From Pyrenophora tritici-repentis (taxonomy: Eukaryota; Ascomycota; Dothideomycetes; Pleosporales; Pleosporaceae): a stretch of 64,000 bases of DNA. Within the stretch, counting starts at the first letter, position 1. Each line of letters opens with the position of its first letter. Below are positions 1-12,159 of this stretch, one piece after another. The translations under genes were made by a program, and so were the position numbers. The stretch covers positions 5,704,001 to 5,768,000 of the forward strand of contig NC_089390.1 of the NCBI RefSeq assembly GCF_003171515.1, written 5' to 3'. Under the pieces are notes generated by a model. It did not search any database and had not been told where the DNA came from. It saw only the letters and a program-made list of their open reading frames with translations.

Positions 1-247
1 GAAAATCCCTGGACCGACTTCGGATAGTCCCCGTGTGTCCAACGCGGGTGTATAAAAGTCTTTCTTCTCACGCTCGTATCTATTCTTCTACACACATTTG
101 GAATTTCTAACAAAAATTACGAACAACACCCACGGATGTGTCTGCTGTCTCCTTCTTTCTGAAGAACAAATTCCAACCAACAAAAGATTTCCTCCCATTT
201 GAAAATTGTTTCCTGAAATATCCCGCCGCTGGTTTGTGCTATGTATC
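1..247. other. Non-coding left edge
   Basis: No gene is supported here. The stretch is AT-rich with a TATAAAAG box near 52 followed by a pyrimidine-rich run, so it could be a promoter or the remains of an older element into which the copia element inserted. The sequence is cut by the window edge, so its identity cannot be settled. Confidence 0.4.
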
Positions 248-252
248 TCATC

Positions 253-455
253 TGTTGACACGGCAAAGGTGTCGAATACTAGCAGTCGTTGCAACGAACA
301 AAGTGTATAGTATTTGATTAGTAGTGAGCAAGAGCTGGATGGAGAGATCTCCATATGTACGGTTGCGAGCTAAGCGGGAAGCTTGGTCTAACTAGTGGTC
401 CAAGCTTCCGGCCCGGAAAAACTCGCCGGGCTGGCTGTACGCGCATGTTCCGACA
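253..455 (-). repeat. 3' LTR of copia element
   Basis: This 203-bp terminal repeat matches 5870-6072 base for base by eye. It begins TG and ends CA. It lies downstream of the RNase H end of the minus-strand reading frame, so it is the 3' LTR. The outer flank ends in TCATC, the left half of the target duplication. Confidence 0.95.
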
Positions 456-459
456 CTGG

Positions 460-474
460 CTTTTCTTCTTTTTG
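460..474 (-). promoter_or_regulatory. Polypurine tract for plus-strand DNA priming
   Basis: On the minus strand this is a run of A and G immediately inside the 3' LTR. That is the position and composition expected of the polypurine tract of an LTR retrotransposon. Confidence 0.65.
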
Positions 475-615
475 TGACGGCGTACAGTCAGCTCCCAAGT
501 ACCCCGAATCTGCTACAATATCCTGCTCCTAGAAAAGTATCTAGTTTCCTATTCCGGCTAACGCAAATACATGCAACCCATTCATCCCTTGTGTGTGTGT
601 GCATGTGTGTCCGTC

Positions 616-3090
616 TCAGTTCTCACCACAATCAATCGTGGGCTCGGTGCCATCGCTCGTAGGCTCGGTGCCTGTCTTGTTTGTAGGCTCGGTGCCTGTC
701 TTGTCTGTAGGCTCGGTGCCTGTCTTGTTCGTAGGCTTGGTGCCTGGCTTGTTCGTAGGCTCGATGCCTGTGGTGTCGCGATTCACCCATCCCTGTACAC
801 GAAGTTCGAGCTCGTTGGTGTCAATGAGATGCTCTAAAGCAGAGTTGCTCGCTGCCTTTGTCATCGCATCTGCTGGGTTGTCTCTGCCGTCAATCCAGCG
901 GATATCCATGAGATCGTTGCGCTCGTATGCCTCGCGCAATGCCATGATGTCTATCATGAGACGTTTCTCCTTAGTAGTGCCGAGTTTGACGAGACAGTCG
1001 TACAAGGATCGTGAATCCGTGCATGCGACAATAGAGACCTTAGGGAAAGACAGTCGGTCCATAATCATGTCAATCGTGGTGCCGATGGCCAGTGCAATGT
1101 CAACGCCATGTGCCATTGCATAGATCTCCGATGCTAGAACGCTCCTTGTGACGCGTTTGCATTTAGTGGAGGACCAGTGAATAATGTTGCCACGTATCTT
1201 AAAGCTGCCGTCTGAAGATGCAGTCTCGTTACCAAGAATAATAACGTATCCCATTTGAGAGCTCATGTCCTTGTTGTTGGCAAACGAGGCGTCCACCATC
1301 GTGTATAGCTTGAGATCTTTCATCTCAATAGGCACGTAGCTAAGTCCGCGAGAGACGTTTTTCTTCTGCCAGTTAATGCGCTTATTCAATCTGGATATTT
1401 CTTCTTTTGTCGGTTCAGTCGCTTGCGCTGCAGCGGCGAGATCAAAGCTTGCCTCTGGTTGACAGATAGTCGCGATATATGCTCCTCGTGCTCGTTGTTG
1501 TATGTAGGACTTTGCATCAACAGCGTTCTCAAGTTTCTCACCTTGCTTCTTCTGCCGTAAAGTAATGACGTTGCCACTGCCAAGATGTACCATACAGCCA
1601 TTAAACTCGATAGGGTCAGTGTCTGTGAGGTACTTTTTGTCCTTAGCTTTGAAACGGAGCTCCTTGTCCTCTCTATCAGCGAATGCGTTGTCTGAGAGAC
1701 CAAGAGTGTCGTCGGTTTGCATGCCAACAATGCCGAAACCTGTGGTTGTTCCAGCGTCGGTGGCCTTGGAGATGAGGAGGCATGGGTCGTACGTAGACGT
1801 CTCCATGTTGAGTGTCGTCGTGTGGTGTTTGAAGTATGTTGACCACCAGTAGGCACCTGCTTCGGCGATGCCATACAGTGGTTTCACCACGACCATGATG
1901 GTTCCTTGTGGGTACACTTTGCGGAGTTGTACAGGCAGGTCTGCAATGATAGTGCGCTGGAGGCGGTCGTCGGACTGCGTGTACGCCTGCGTGATGTCTC
2001 GGAGCCATAACTTCATGCCCATTTGGATCAATACCGGTGCAAGAGCAATAATGATCCTCTGGCTTGCGCGTTGTATCGTGGGGCTCTGGGTGAGTACAAT
2101 CTTCTTGCCATCATCGGCGTAGCCTTGTACAACTAGTCTAGATTTCTCGTACGGCTTATCGGTGGTCTTGCCTTTCACTTCATTGACAATGCGGGACTTG
2201 AAGATCCGGATCCCGCCATGCTTGGCTAGATTGAATGGCTCAAAGCGGAAGACGCCGCGGGTAATGAGAGCGTCAATCTCTGTCTTGGTTGACAGCTCAA
2301 AAGGTTCTCCAGGTGTCGTGATCTTACCGGTAGTGCGCAGTGTCCTGGCTAGCACTATGTCGTCTTTCTCGCGCTGTGCGAGGTTAGCAGCGTGTGTCTT
2401 CGGCTTGTTCTTGGAGCCTTTGGGACGGCCGCGTCCTCGGCGTTGCGGTGGCTCTTCTGGGGGAACAAAGTCGTCATTGTCGCGCTGATGCTCGCTATGC
2501 TGTTCCTCATCGCCGTGCTGTTCCTCGTCAGGTCGCGGGAGATTTGTAGTGTCGTCTTGATGATACGGCTGGACAGAGGTGATGCGGAAACTTGCTTGTT
2601 TCCCATGAGCGTCGACGATAGCAGCAGTCTGATCGTCGTTCAGGGCGAGGAGAGTGTGCGGGCCAGTCCATCCGAGGCCTTCACGCCACACCTTGACGTT
2701 GCTCTGCAGCGGTAGTTCTAGTACTTGCGTGACGATGTTGTTTGGCCCGTTACGGGTACCTAAAGCTTCATTGACTTGTCGCTTTGCCTTAATCTTCCGG
2801 ACTTCTGCCATCGCTTTGCGTATTGCCGTTGCGCGCGCGGTGATTGAGGGAGATGGCGGTGATGTCTTGGAGAGACGTGGATAGGTGCCGAATACCAGCA
2901 GCGTTGGTACAAGTCCTTCAGGTCCGGCGGTGTCGTTGACAGCCTTGACAGCCATCTGGAGGATGTCATCCTTCGTCGTCGTAGATGCACCGATGTCGGC
3001 GGAGATGACTTCGAACGCTCGTCGGATGGCAGCATGGTAGCGTTCAATTTTGCCAATCGAGTGATGGGCCTCAACTGGTACTTCGTGGAC
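616..3090 (-). pseudogene. Copia integrase C-terminus, reverse transcriptase and RNase H
   Basis: The frame is open on the minus strand from about 3090 to a stop at 616; the first ATG is at 2955, so it lacks its own proper start. It opens with the end of the integrase core (motif HHSIGKIERYH, containing the catalytic Glu), then the integrase C-terminal region. The reverse transcriptase follows with the active-site block GMQTDDTLGL near 1715. RNase H shows VDASF, SSTK and TDSRS motifs, and NPADAMTK lies near its end. The C-terminus carries an unusual array of 8-residue GTEPTNKT-like repeats. In an intact element this would be fused to the upstream Gag frame. Here a deletion removes the block with the second catalytic Asp of integrase and shifts the frame, so the two halves no longer make one polyprotein. 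Confidence 0.9.
659..778. repeat. 24-bp tandem repeat, five copies
   Basis: Five head-to-tail copies of a 24-bp unit start GTAGGCTCGGTGCC, with a partial copy before them at about 638. They lie in the end of the copia frame and encode repeats of GTEPTNKT at the RNase H C-terminus. The first three copies differ at only one or two bases; the last two are more diverged. Confidence 0.9.
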
Positions 3091-5533
3091 TTATGTCAAT
3101 CCACATAGCGCGCAGCGTGTCCCATGTTGTGCTTGCTTTTATGTCTATAAGAAAGCGGGCGGCTTGAAAAGCAGTTGCTTCGTCAACGGCGTGGAGGACT
3201 GGTTTACTGTCAATGTACATAATGTCGACGATGACGCGGGAGTTGAAGTCGAGGTTGTCATCGCGTAGAGTAAAGCGGAATCGGCCTGGTGCTTTAGCAG
3301 TTATCTGGCACTGATGACAGAACTTGTTAATCTCATCAATTAGCGTCTTGTCAATGTCGTCGTGGCCTGCCTTTACTAGGACTTTGTAGAGGCGTGCGGC
3401 GGCTGGATGCCCAAAACGTCGGTGGAGTTGCTGGAGTTCTCCTTCGGTGAGATAGTGGGTGGCAGTCTCCTGCTTGTTGAGAAGAAGCCATGGATGCCCC
3501 CACTTGCGGACAATTGGGTACTCCTTGGACTGATGAACTAGCGTATTGTCGACGTTGTTGAAGTAGATGCCATGGCGGTCCATGTCATCAAGACAGAGTA
3601 AGAACGGTGTGTTAGTAGGCATTACAGCGAACCTAATCACTCCAACGGGTGTCTGGACGTTGACGTCGCCGATAGAAACACACTCCGGGTTATCCCCAAA
3701 TCGGATCCGGTGTCGGCCAGCAGTTGACTTGTCAATCCATAACGGTTGGATGCGGTGTAACGCTGTAACCTGTTGCTTGCCTGCTGTAGACACTCCGGCC
3801 GCGCCGGTGTCTGGCATGATGCCTTGGAACTGCTCGCGCCCGTACCGGTGATCGAGTGTGAAGAGGTGGCTTGCCTCTTTGGCAATGTCGTTGCCGGCGT
3901 ATGGGTCGATCTTCGTGATCGCGTGTAGAGCGGCGGCGTTGTTGAGGTTGCGTACCATTGTTCCTCCATCAACTGCACCGCAGGTAGCAGTGAGAAACTG
4001 GTGCTTTGTATCAAACTGGTCGTTGTTGAAGAACGCGTCGAGTTCTTCGTCCGTGCCGCCGTTATCGTCGTCGTCATTAAGGTCAATGCCCTCAAACTGG
4101 GCAAGGAAAGCTTCGTAGTCTATATCGACGTTGCGGGTCTGCACGTACGTCCGGAAACGTTGTTGCGCTTCCTTTCGCTCTTCTCTAGAGTGACGAGTTG
4201 ACCAGCAGCCTGGCTTGCTACAGACGTAGCACTTCCTGTTATTGCGGCGCTGTGTATCATCGTTGTACTGCGATCGGGGTAAGCTGCGTTGGAAGCGGGA
4301 TCCTCCGCGGTTGTAGTTGCGGGATCCTTCGCCTTGGCCTTGTGCGCTATAGTTGCGCGGTTTGTCGCGTTGTCCGCTATCGTTGCGGTTGTATCGGCGG
4401 TTTGTGTAGAACGCGTCTTCGCTCGGATCGGACTCCTCGCAGTTGAACTGTGAGCGCGGATGGCAGCGCGTCCAGTTGCCGACAGCGTTGCGGAGTTCTG
4501 AGGCAACGGCTTCAAAGGTTGAAGCTGGGCGGATAAGGACTGCGCTACATGCTTCGACGCCTTGACAGGCAGCAATAAGTTGGCTTGTAAGAGCGAGCTC
4601 GCTTGGTCCATTCTGTTGAGTCATTGCCTGGTGCAGCAGCTGGAGCTTGTCGATGACTATGTCGAGACACTGGGTGAGTGTCTTGTCGGGGTTGTTGGCG
4701 ATGACGTCTTTCAGCATAATGGTGCGCCACTCACTTAAGAACATTTGGTAGTTCTCGCTCGTGTGAAAGTACTCCCCTAGTTTCTTGATAATGCTGTCGT
4801 AGTCTAGGTTGAGTGGAGCAATGTAGTTGTAGTAGTATGCTGAGGCCTTGCCTCTAAGCATAGTAGAGACTGCAAGTTTGTACTGTGCTGGTGTCGTAAT
4901 GCCAACCTTTTCGCAATGGTCTTTAAAGATGACTATCTTGTTGTCGAGGACGTCATACTTGTCGCCACTGAACTTCTCCTCCTCACTGTATACCTTTGCG
5001 AGGTTGGTGAGGGCTGTTACGTTTGCCTGAGCAGGAGATGGCGCATAGTTTATACTGGCGCTTTGAGTTGGCGGGTTGCTGCTTTGTTGAGTTGTTCTAG
5101 CGTGTTGTGCCTCTTCTGCTATCTGTCGGCATTTGAAGTCTGGGTTGAGTCGCATAACGTTGAGCTCGTCAATGGGCCAGTCGGGAGAGCGTGTAAGGCT
5201 AAGGAGATTGACTAGCTGTTGTGCGATGGTGTTGCGGCTGTTCTTCTCGATGTAGACACCTCGGTCGCGGAGTATGTTCTTGACTGCTGTACGGACTCGC
5301 ATGTCCATTGCATTGAAATGATTGAGAGACCATCCTGCAAATGTCTCTTGGAAGTCTTGAATAAGCATGATGTCAAAGTCTCCGTTCTCTTCGGCCTGTA
5401 TCATCCAGTCGATAGCAATAGTGCTTATCTGACCAGGGATAATAGCATCGGTTGCAATGTCGAGTTGGGTATTGGTGTACTCGTCCGCGTACACCTTTGG
5501 GTACCATTGCCGGGTAGTAATGCTTGTAGGCAT
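3071..5533 (-). pseudogene. Copia Gag, protease and N-terminal integrase
   Basis: This 820-residue reading frame starts at the ATG at 5533, about 340 bp inside the 5' LTR. Residues 1-420 are Gag-like. A zinc-knuckle variant (CYVCSKPGCWSTRH) lies near residue 434. The aspartic protease motif PDTGAAG is near 574. The integrase zinc-binding HHCC domain runs from about 705 (RRFGHPAAARLY) to 738 (CHQC), and the first catalytic Asp is near 770 (VDIMYID). The frame then runs into a stop at 3071, just after MWID, where other copia integrases continue through the second Asp. The lesion near 3090 is a deletion plus frameshift. Gag and protease look intact, so virus-like particles could in principle still form. 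Confidence 0.9.
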
Positions 5534-5869
5534 GATTCCGGTGGGTTGCTTGTGAGTCGCGGGTTGCCTGTGGGTCGCTTGTAGATTGCCCGTAGGTCGC
5601 TCGTCGCGGGTTGACTGTGGCGGGGTTGCTCGCCGGTGATTTTGTCGGGTTTTGGTGCGTAGTTGACGCAGATCCCTAGTTCTGGATCTCTTTCAGACTC
5701 CGTCAGCCGAAACGAACGCTCGTGGGCGGATCTGTTCTTCGCACTGCTTAATACGATACAAGGTCGTACTAAGAGTCGCTTCTTTACCTAGGCTACACAG
5801 ACGCAATGCTGATGGGCCCTCTGTACACAGATGTCTTGCCGATCTGTGGTCATATCAACCACTGATCAG
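5534..5869 (-). other. Copia 5' leader
   Basis: This is the untranslated leader between the 5' LTR and the Gag start. The minus-strand sequence directly inside the LTR, beginning CTGATCAGTGG, is where a tRNA primer-binding site should lie, but I could not match it to a specific tRNA. The part next to the Gag start holds degenerate GGGTTGCTTGTGGGTCGC-like repeats. Confidence 0.5.
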
Positions 5870-6072
5870 TGTTGACACGGCAAAGGTGTCGAATACTAGC
5901 AGTCGTTGCAACGAACAAAGTGTATAGTATTTGATTAGTAGTGAGCAAGAGCTGGATGGAGAGATCTCCATATGTACGGTTGCGAGCTAAGCGGGAAGCT
6001 TGGTCTAACTAGTGGTCCAAGCTTCCGGCCCGGAAAAACTCGCCGGGCTGGCTGTACGCGCATGTTCCGACA
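5870..6072 (-). repeat. 5' LTR of copia element
   Basis: This 203-bp repeat is identical to 253-455 by eye. It is followed at 6073-6077 by TCATC, the right half of the target duplication. It lies upstream of Gag on the minus strand and should carry the element's promoter. Confidence 0.95.
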
Positions 6073-6077
6073 TCATC

Positions 6078-7370
6078 AAAAAGCCACTACTATTTTGCGC
6101 CTTTTAAAACAAGATCAAGAAATAATATGTGTTGCGTCCTGCCTCTTTCTCCAAAAGAGATAGGTATAAGATCACACGAGTGCTTCTACTTCTCAAATAG
6201 GTCTATAGATGCTTCCCTACTTACTCCAACTTGTCGGATCACAGATATCAACGATATCTCAGCCACGTGATCGGCCGCACTGATCTCGGTCACGCGAGCA
6301 GGCGCACTGGCATCAGTCACGCGGACAGGCGCACTGATCGCGGCGTCCGAGCAGCGCTCAGACCAGACCTCCTATATCTAGCTCTTCCATAGTTCTCCTT
6401 CGCAAGACAATCAATCAGAACCATCACCGAACAGAATGCATTCCTAGTTAATCGTTATTTCCTTTCAGCACTAGTGCTACAGCCCTACCAACAGGGGCTA
6501 AGTTAAGTTTTGTACGTAGTTGTTTTGGTCTAGACTGAGCTCCAGGCGTCATGTGGGTCCTCCGAGCAGGCCAGACCAGTGAACACCATGTGGGAACTCT
6601 GTATGCGAATGGGTCAGACCAGGTGTTTGCTTGCTATTGCGGCTCGCAAATCCCCGCATAATCCTGCGGGGATGGGTACCTAGATCCGGACATCTGCCGA
6701 TGATCCCGCTTGCTCACTAGTCGTCGGGCCATGTAGCCACGTAATACCCAGGTACTCAGTGGGATGTGATCCTACACCATTGGAACCTATTTGGCTTACA
6801 CGTGGGTAGGCACCTGCAAAAAGGTAGGATGATGATATGCCAAGCGCCTTGGTCACCACTTTGCCACCAGTCAGTCGCTTGTGCCGCCATTATAGGCTAG
6901 GGGTTTTCTTCAATCGCAAATTTGCTGCGTCGATGTAATTATTTGAAGACTTCCAGATGCGGTAGTTTTAGGAGAGGTGCCTCGCTATAATATCAACTGT
7001 ACTATAGTATTAGTGTTAGTACCGTATTTCAAGCTGCCATTATATGGTGAACACTCTACCAAGATAACAGAGCAAAGCAGCTCATAGGACTAGTAATTTT
7101 CTCCCTTATTTTTGGACTCGCAGCCATAGTCGAAGGCTATAAACACAGTGCCTACGACTAAAAACCTGCCCTTTACCTACCACGATATTATCCACGTCTC
7201 GTCATAGCGTGCAACTACCTACACTCTCAAGCTTTACACTCCACGATGCTTATTGCTGCTCGCGATTATTTTTATTCCCCATCCTTTTATCATGATGCAT
7301 AATTTTCAAGCATCAGAGTCGTTGATCTTGAACAATCCATGTAATTTTCATTGCATGGGCGAATTTGCTT
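6078..7370. other. Non-coding, decayed repeat-rich spacer
   Basis: No credible reading frame is seen in about 1.3 kb. Near 6270-6350 a 30-bp GC-rich motif (GTCACGCG...CAGGCGCACTG) occurs twice. An 8-bp perfect hairpin lies at 6651-6672 (TCCCCGCA, 6-nt loop, TGCGGGGA). About 95 bp at 6895-6990 recur at 18355-18445. The region looks like degraded mobile DNA. Confidence 0.5.
6895..6990 (+). repeat. Dispersed repeat, copy 1
   Basis: About 95 bp containing TTTGCTGCGTCGATGTAAT match 18355-18445 in the same orientation. The differences are mostly C/T and G/A transitions, as expected after RIP. The family is not recognised. Confidence 0.7.
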
Positions 7371-7577
7371 CCACCTAGCAGACTCCGCAACAAACAAACA
7401 TGAATCAAACATAGGTAGCTTTTTTTACCAAACAAACAAGCATAAAGATTGTTACATTTGCAAATATTTGCAAGTATTTGGTGTTTTGTTAGGCTAAGTT
7501 TTTGCAGTTTGTTAGGTTGTGAGCGCGTCGATTTTGGTGTTTTGGTGTTCTAAATGAGCCATCTGAACTTGCCCTTA

Positions 7578-9717
7578 CACTAACCGTGCGTGTGACGAGC
7601 CACTTCGCGTGACGAGCCACCCCAACAAGATCAGACGACAAAAAAGATGAGGTTATTGAGCCACCCACAAAAGCTATTATCGTGAGACTTTTTGGTATAT
7701 TAATATATAGACGCTACTAAAGCGTTTGCACTACTTGTATCTCGCTGGCGTCTTGATTTGGCGGTTGCGCAGGCTAAATTTGGGTGGAGGAGACGCCTCG
7801 GGCGGACCAGCAACCACACCACTTGATGGAGCAACAACACGACGACGCTTTGTCGGTTTTTTTGCTGGCTTGTGTGAGGCTTCTCGCTTACGCTTATTTG
7901 CTGTATCGCGACTTTTTTGAGCGGTTGCAGCTTGTTGCAGCTTTTTAAGTGCCCGTTTGGCAGCTTTCTCCTCACGCTGCCGTAACTGCTCCGCATCCTT
8001 AGCAATTTTGGCTTGTTGTCGAGCCACCTTTGCAGCTTCTTGAGAGCGCTTTTTCTCAGCTGCTTCTGCCGCTTTAATCTCTCTATCGCGAGCTTTTTGG
8101 AGTTGTAGCTCCGCGGCTTCGTCCAGTTCTGCGGCCTTGCGCGCGCGCTCGCTGGCAAGCTTCCTGGGACTGTAGAATACAGCTCCGCCGTGCCACTCGT
8201 CGCCTTCTCGTGTAGTCAGTGTTGTAGAATTGATCGGGCGCTTTCGAATGAGGTTGAGTTCAGCGCGTAGCTCCGCGTTTTAGAGGCGGAGAAGCTCGTT
8301 GTTGACCTACAGCGAGTGCAGGCCTTGGGATAGCCGTTTGGCTTCAAATTTGGCCTTGTCAGCCACCGCAGCGTCAAAAATTTTGCGCAGCTAAGGCCAG
8401 GTATCGCCGTCGCCTTGCTCCCCAATTCCTGGGTCGTCATCTTGTTGTTGTGGGTTGTTGTTAAAGCGTTGAAGTACCCGGCTTGCGTCCATCGGCCATA
8501 TGCCTGTAGCTTGAAAACTCTTCAATATGAGATCGTGAGTCATTGTAGAGCTCCACGCAGGCCAAAAGTGACGATAGAAGTCCTGTTTGGTGATCCTTGA
8601 GAGACCTTGGGTTCGCTGGAGGTGTTGAGTAAGCTCCTTAGTGTAGTGCTTCGAAAGCGGCCCAAAGAGAACCACATCCAACGGCTGTAAGCTGTGGGTT
8701 GAATAGGGAGGATAAACCATAACCATGATACGTTTGGCTTCACAAAACTCCAAAAATTTAGGCGTAAGGTGGCTGGCGTGCCCGTCAAGGATCAGAAGGC
8801 GCCATTGACGGCGAGCTTTGGCTGCTGTATGACGTTCGAACACCTGTTAAAGCCAGGCAAGACCTAACTCGTTGTTGGACCATCCCGAAGCCGAGTGGGA
8901 TACAAATACTTAGTGTTGTTGGGTCTCCAAAAGGTCGTGAACCTAGCTTGATTAAACCCCAGAGGTGCCCTGGTAGATAAGAGCGGGCGGCAATGCATCT
9001 CTAGAAGCACATACGCAAGCTAACAGCGTAATCTATTCTCTGTTGCCATCCCTCATCGCCTAGGTACGCTCTCCCGCCTCCTAAACTGCCTTGGAGAAGA
9101 TCCTCTTTCTGCGGTCGGCGACACCGACAAAGAAGCCCTTCTCATCCATATTGTACGTATTGCGCTCGTCAATCCCGTGTTCCTCTATCTTAGAGTGCAG
9201 CAAGTTGAAGTACAACTCGTACTTATGTTTGCTGTCAGCCAGGTGACGCTCACGATCGATACCGGTGTCCCATTTAGTGGTGAGCTCGTCGGGATGACGA
9301 TGGCGAAACCGGTCAACCCAGCTATCAGAGACCTCTTGCTGCGCAACAGCGCTTCCAAAATTTTTCAAAATACCCCGTATAGGCGGTAGACCATCTCTTG
9401 TAGCCCTCTCTATGTAACCAACAACCTCATCCTCTTGTTGTAGGTTAAGTCGTTGTTGATTTGCTATTTTAGCTTCATAGGAGACCTGCAAACCCTTGTG
9501 CCGCCGCGACAGCGTTGTTCGATCAACTCCGAATACTTTTGCAACTTGGCGGTACGAGAATTTATCTCCAGCCTCACGCGATTCTATATATTCAATTGCT
9601 TCTTGAATTGCAGTCATGGTGGTTGAGTTATGACGCGTTGAAGATGGGACCACGCGCAATGTTGGGATGGTGGGGTGGCTCGTCACGCGAAGTGGCTCGT
9701 CACGCGCACGGTTAGTG
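7578..9717 (-). mobile_element. pogo/Fot1-type transposon nested in the outer hAT
   Basis: The element is 2,140 bp with 47-bp terminal inverted repeats at 7578-7624 and 9671-9717 that differ at one position. They start CACTAACCGTGCG and contain GTGACGAGCCAC twice. The flanking dinucleotide TA (7576-7577 and 9718-9719) is the expected target duplication. A minus-strand transposase frame fills the interior. It inserted about 200 bp inside the left end of the outer hAT. Confidence 0.95.
7731..9617 (-). pseudogene. pogo-type DDE transposase, RIP-inactivated
   Basis: One reading frame of 629 codons runs from the ATG at 9617 to a stop at 7731. The N-terminus has a psq-type helix-turn-helix (YRQVAKVFGVDRTTLSRR) and a second CENP-B/Tc5-type DNA-binding region. 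The catalytic core shows NMDEKGF (near 9140), LLILDGHASH (near 8790) and STHSLQPLDV (near 8690), the acidic residues of a DDE/D endonuclease. The C-terminal tail is Lys/Ala-rich, perhaps a coiled coil and nuclear signal. About ten in-frame TAG or TAA codons interrupt the region 9083-8290. All can be explained by TGG, CAG or CAA changed by C-to-T at CpA, as in RIP. No frameshift is needed, so decay was by point mutation only. Confidence 0.9.
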
Positions 9718-9719
9718 TA

Positions 9720-9996
9720 ACGACGCTAGCGTACATTATCAACCTTAGCCTGGCCGACGCGCGCGATCCCGTGACAATCTGTCAGATTTTTATGGATGGG
9801 ATCAAGTGTGTATTCTCTGTGTCTGTCTACGGCTCTGTCTGTGGGAGGTGGCCTCGCCTCGGGCTTGGCAGTGCTAAGTCCCGGCGCTAGCCCTGGTTTG
9901 GGGGTCTCATGTCCTTCCCCAACCACCATCGGCTCGATCATGGAGCAAAACCTCGCCTCAATCTGACACAATCAAAGTATCGCGACGCCCACCATT
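9720..9996 (+). other. Outer hAT leader upstream of transposase
   Basis: This is the segment of the outer hAT between the nested pogo element and the presumed transposase ATG. No gene is seen. It presumably held the promoter or leader of the transposase, now separated from the left terminal repeat by the pogo insertion. Confidence 0.5.
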
Positions 9997-12159
9997 ATGC
10001 CCCCTAAAGCTTCTAAGAAGCGCGCGCGTTCGTTAAACGTTCCTACAACCTTAACGAAGCGATTAAGAATTTCAGCAACCCCGCCACTACCTACAACACC
10101 CTCACAAGCTTAGGAGAGGCAGCAGCTCGAGTCACAACCTCAAGAATCACTGTCTACGCCCACCGAGGGCAGCTACGCTGGCACTAGCTCTATAGCAATA
10201 ACAACAGAGATAGCTAAGGATGACTATATTAATAACGGCGGCGATAACTTTAATAGGCTTAATTAGGAGCGGCTTAGAGGTCGCTATATTAAGCCCTTAA
10301 AGCAACCTAGGAGAACACAAAGCTAGGTATATACACTGTGGTGTAGTAGCTTGTCACGTGTTCGGCGTTAGGTAATCGGCGCTAGGGTTGAGTATTTTAG
10401 GACGACTCCGCGTAGAGGAGCTCGACAGTTATCGTACACCATTCTTAATACTACCGTTTATTGTTCGGATACCTTCTTGTTCTCTACTCTCTACCGATTG
10501 CGGGTCGGCAGCCTCTCTTCTGACTATTGAGGCTATCCCTCTACCACAACACACAGATACTGCGTCGTGCGTATAGACCAACCTACACGCCCGCTTTAGG
10601 TGTGTAAATACTGCTATATATATAAAGCACTATCCGTTATCATTAACTGCTTAAAAGCCACGTCCTCCGCCGCCGCCTACCTCGCCTAGCCTATTAAGGG
10701 CTATAGCCTTTGCCGTACGGGCTTAATTACTATACTAAAACGCCCAATTAGACAGCTCTTACTGCGCGAGGCGATTAACGGTGGCTTCGAAATATCACAG
10801 TCTATAGCTAACGCAATAGGCAACTTCGATATGCAGCGCTTCCGCCACGCGTTAGTGTTATAGCTCCTTAATAATAACTTGCTAATAGAGATTATTAGTA
10901 GAGCTTTAACACGTGAGCTTTTTAGAGAAGTGAGTACAGAGGCAGAGGGCGCGTTGTGGCGATCCCCGCGTAGTATTGCAACCTACGCGATGCGGCTGTT
11001 CTACGCTATTTGGCCGCAGATTGTTGACGCCTTGTCTAGCGCTGCTAGCAAAATACATATAAGCTTTAACGGCTAGACGACAAAGGGAGGGGCGCGGGGC
11101 TTTTTTAGGATCGTTGCTCACTTTGCCACAGCGTTAGGTGAGATCCACGACCTGCCTATCGCTCTGCCGCAGCTTAACGGTGCCTACACTAGTAAGGCGA
11201 TCGCTATAGCTGTTGTTGCAACACTACGGGCATATAGGATTACGTTAGATACGCTAGGTTACTTCGTACTTAATAATGCTAGCAACAACGACACTACGAT
11301 CGCGGCTGTAGCGCGCGAGTTTAGAGACTTTAACCCGACGCAGCGACGCCTCCGCTGCGGCCCTTACACTATTAACCTTATTAGGCAGGCTCTGCTGTTT
11401 GGCAACAACAAGGACGCGTACGACAACGCTGCCGAACATATCGACGACGAGGAGGCGTTTATAGCAGCGTGGCGTAAGTATAGCGCTCTTGGTACGCTCC
11501 TCTCTGTAATTACATATATTAAAACACCATAGTAATACGCGTTATTTACTAAGTGCCTAGAGGCCTCTAACAACGACCTCCCCGCCGCTGCGTGCGTTAA
11601 GATACTGCGACTGATTAAGCTAGTTGTTACGCGCTGGAACTCATACTACAGCGCTCTCGAGCGGGCAACCTATCTCAAGGGCGGCTTCGATCTCTATATT
11701 GAGAAACACGTGAGCCGCGTCGCCTACGAGGAGCGGCGTGGCACCCAGGGCGACGCTCCGGCGTGGATGAGGTCGGGCGGGCTCTAGGCAGCAGATTGGG
11801 CGGTCGTTACTAAGTACTAACGATGCTTTAAACTACTAAAAATCACTATAAAACGGCTGGAGGGGCGTAGTAAACACTATGGCAGTAGCTTCGGAGCTAT
11901 CCACGAGGTCTTGCCCGTGTTTAAGTATCTACTCGATCAGCTTGAAAAGCTAGCCGAGCTATACGCTGACGTAGTGTTTGACGCACATAAAGAGGCGCCT
12001 AAAGATTACCTTTATATTAACCTACGCAACGCTTAGGTAAAGGCTGAGGAGTATTACTGTCAGATATAATGAGATATTGCACAAAAGTGATGGATGTTGA
12101 TGATTGTGTGTATTGTGTTCTGTCTATCGTGTGTCCGCGCTTGTGGCTACGCTGGCAAA

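Larger units (their letters stand above)
253..6072 (-). mobile_element. Ty1/copia LTR retrotransposon, full length but defective
   Basis: The element is 5,820 bp and is bounded by two direct LTRs of 203 bp that I read as identical. Each LTR starts TGTTGACAC and ends TTCCGACA. A 5-bp target duplication TCATC lies at 248-252 and 6073-6077. Coding runs on the minus strand in the order Gag, protease, integrase, reverse transcriptase, RNase H, which is the Ty1/copia order, so the right LTR is the 5' one. Identical LTRs indicate a recent insertion. The integrase is broken by an internal deletion with a frame change near 3090, so this copy should not be autonomous. Copia elements of this kind occur in many Pleosporales; assignment to a named family would need a database search. 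Confidence 0.96.

Noticed and set aside
4120..4611. Long open frames on other frames inside the copia Gag region
   Set aside because: They are compositional shadows of the Gag-protease frame with low-complexity translations.
6651..6684. Perfect hairpin followed by CTAG, resembling a Helitron 3' end
   Set aside because: The base after CTAG is A rather than the expected T, no matching TC 5' end was found, and no Rep/helicase sequence is nearby.
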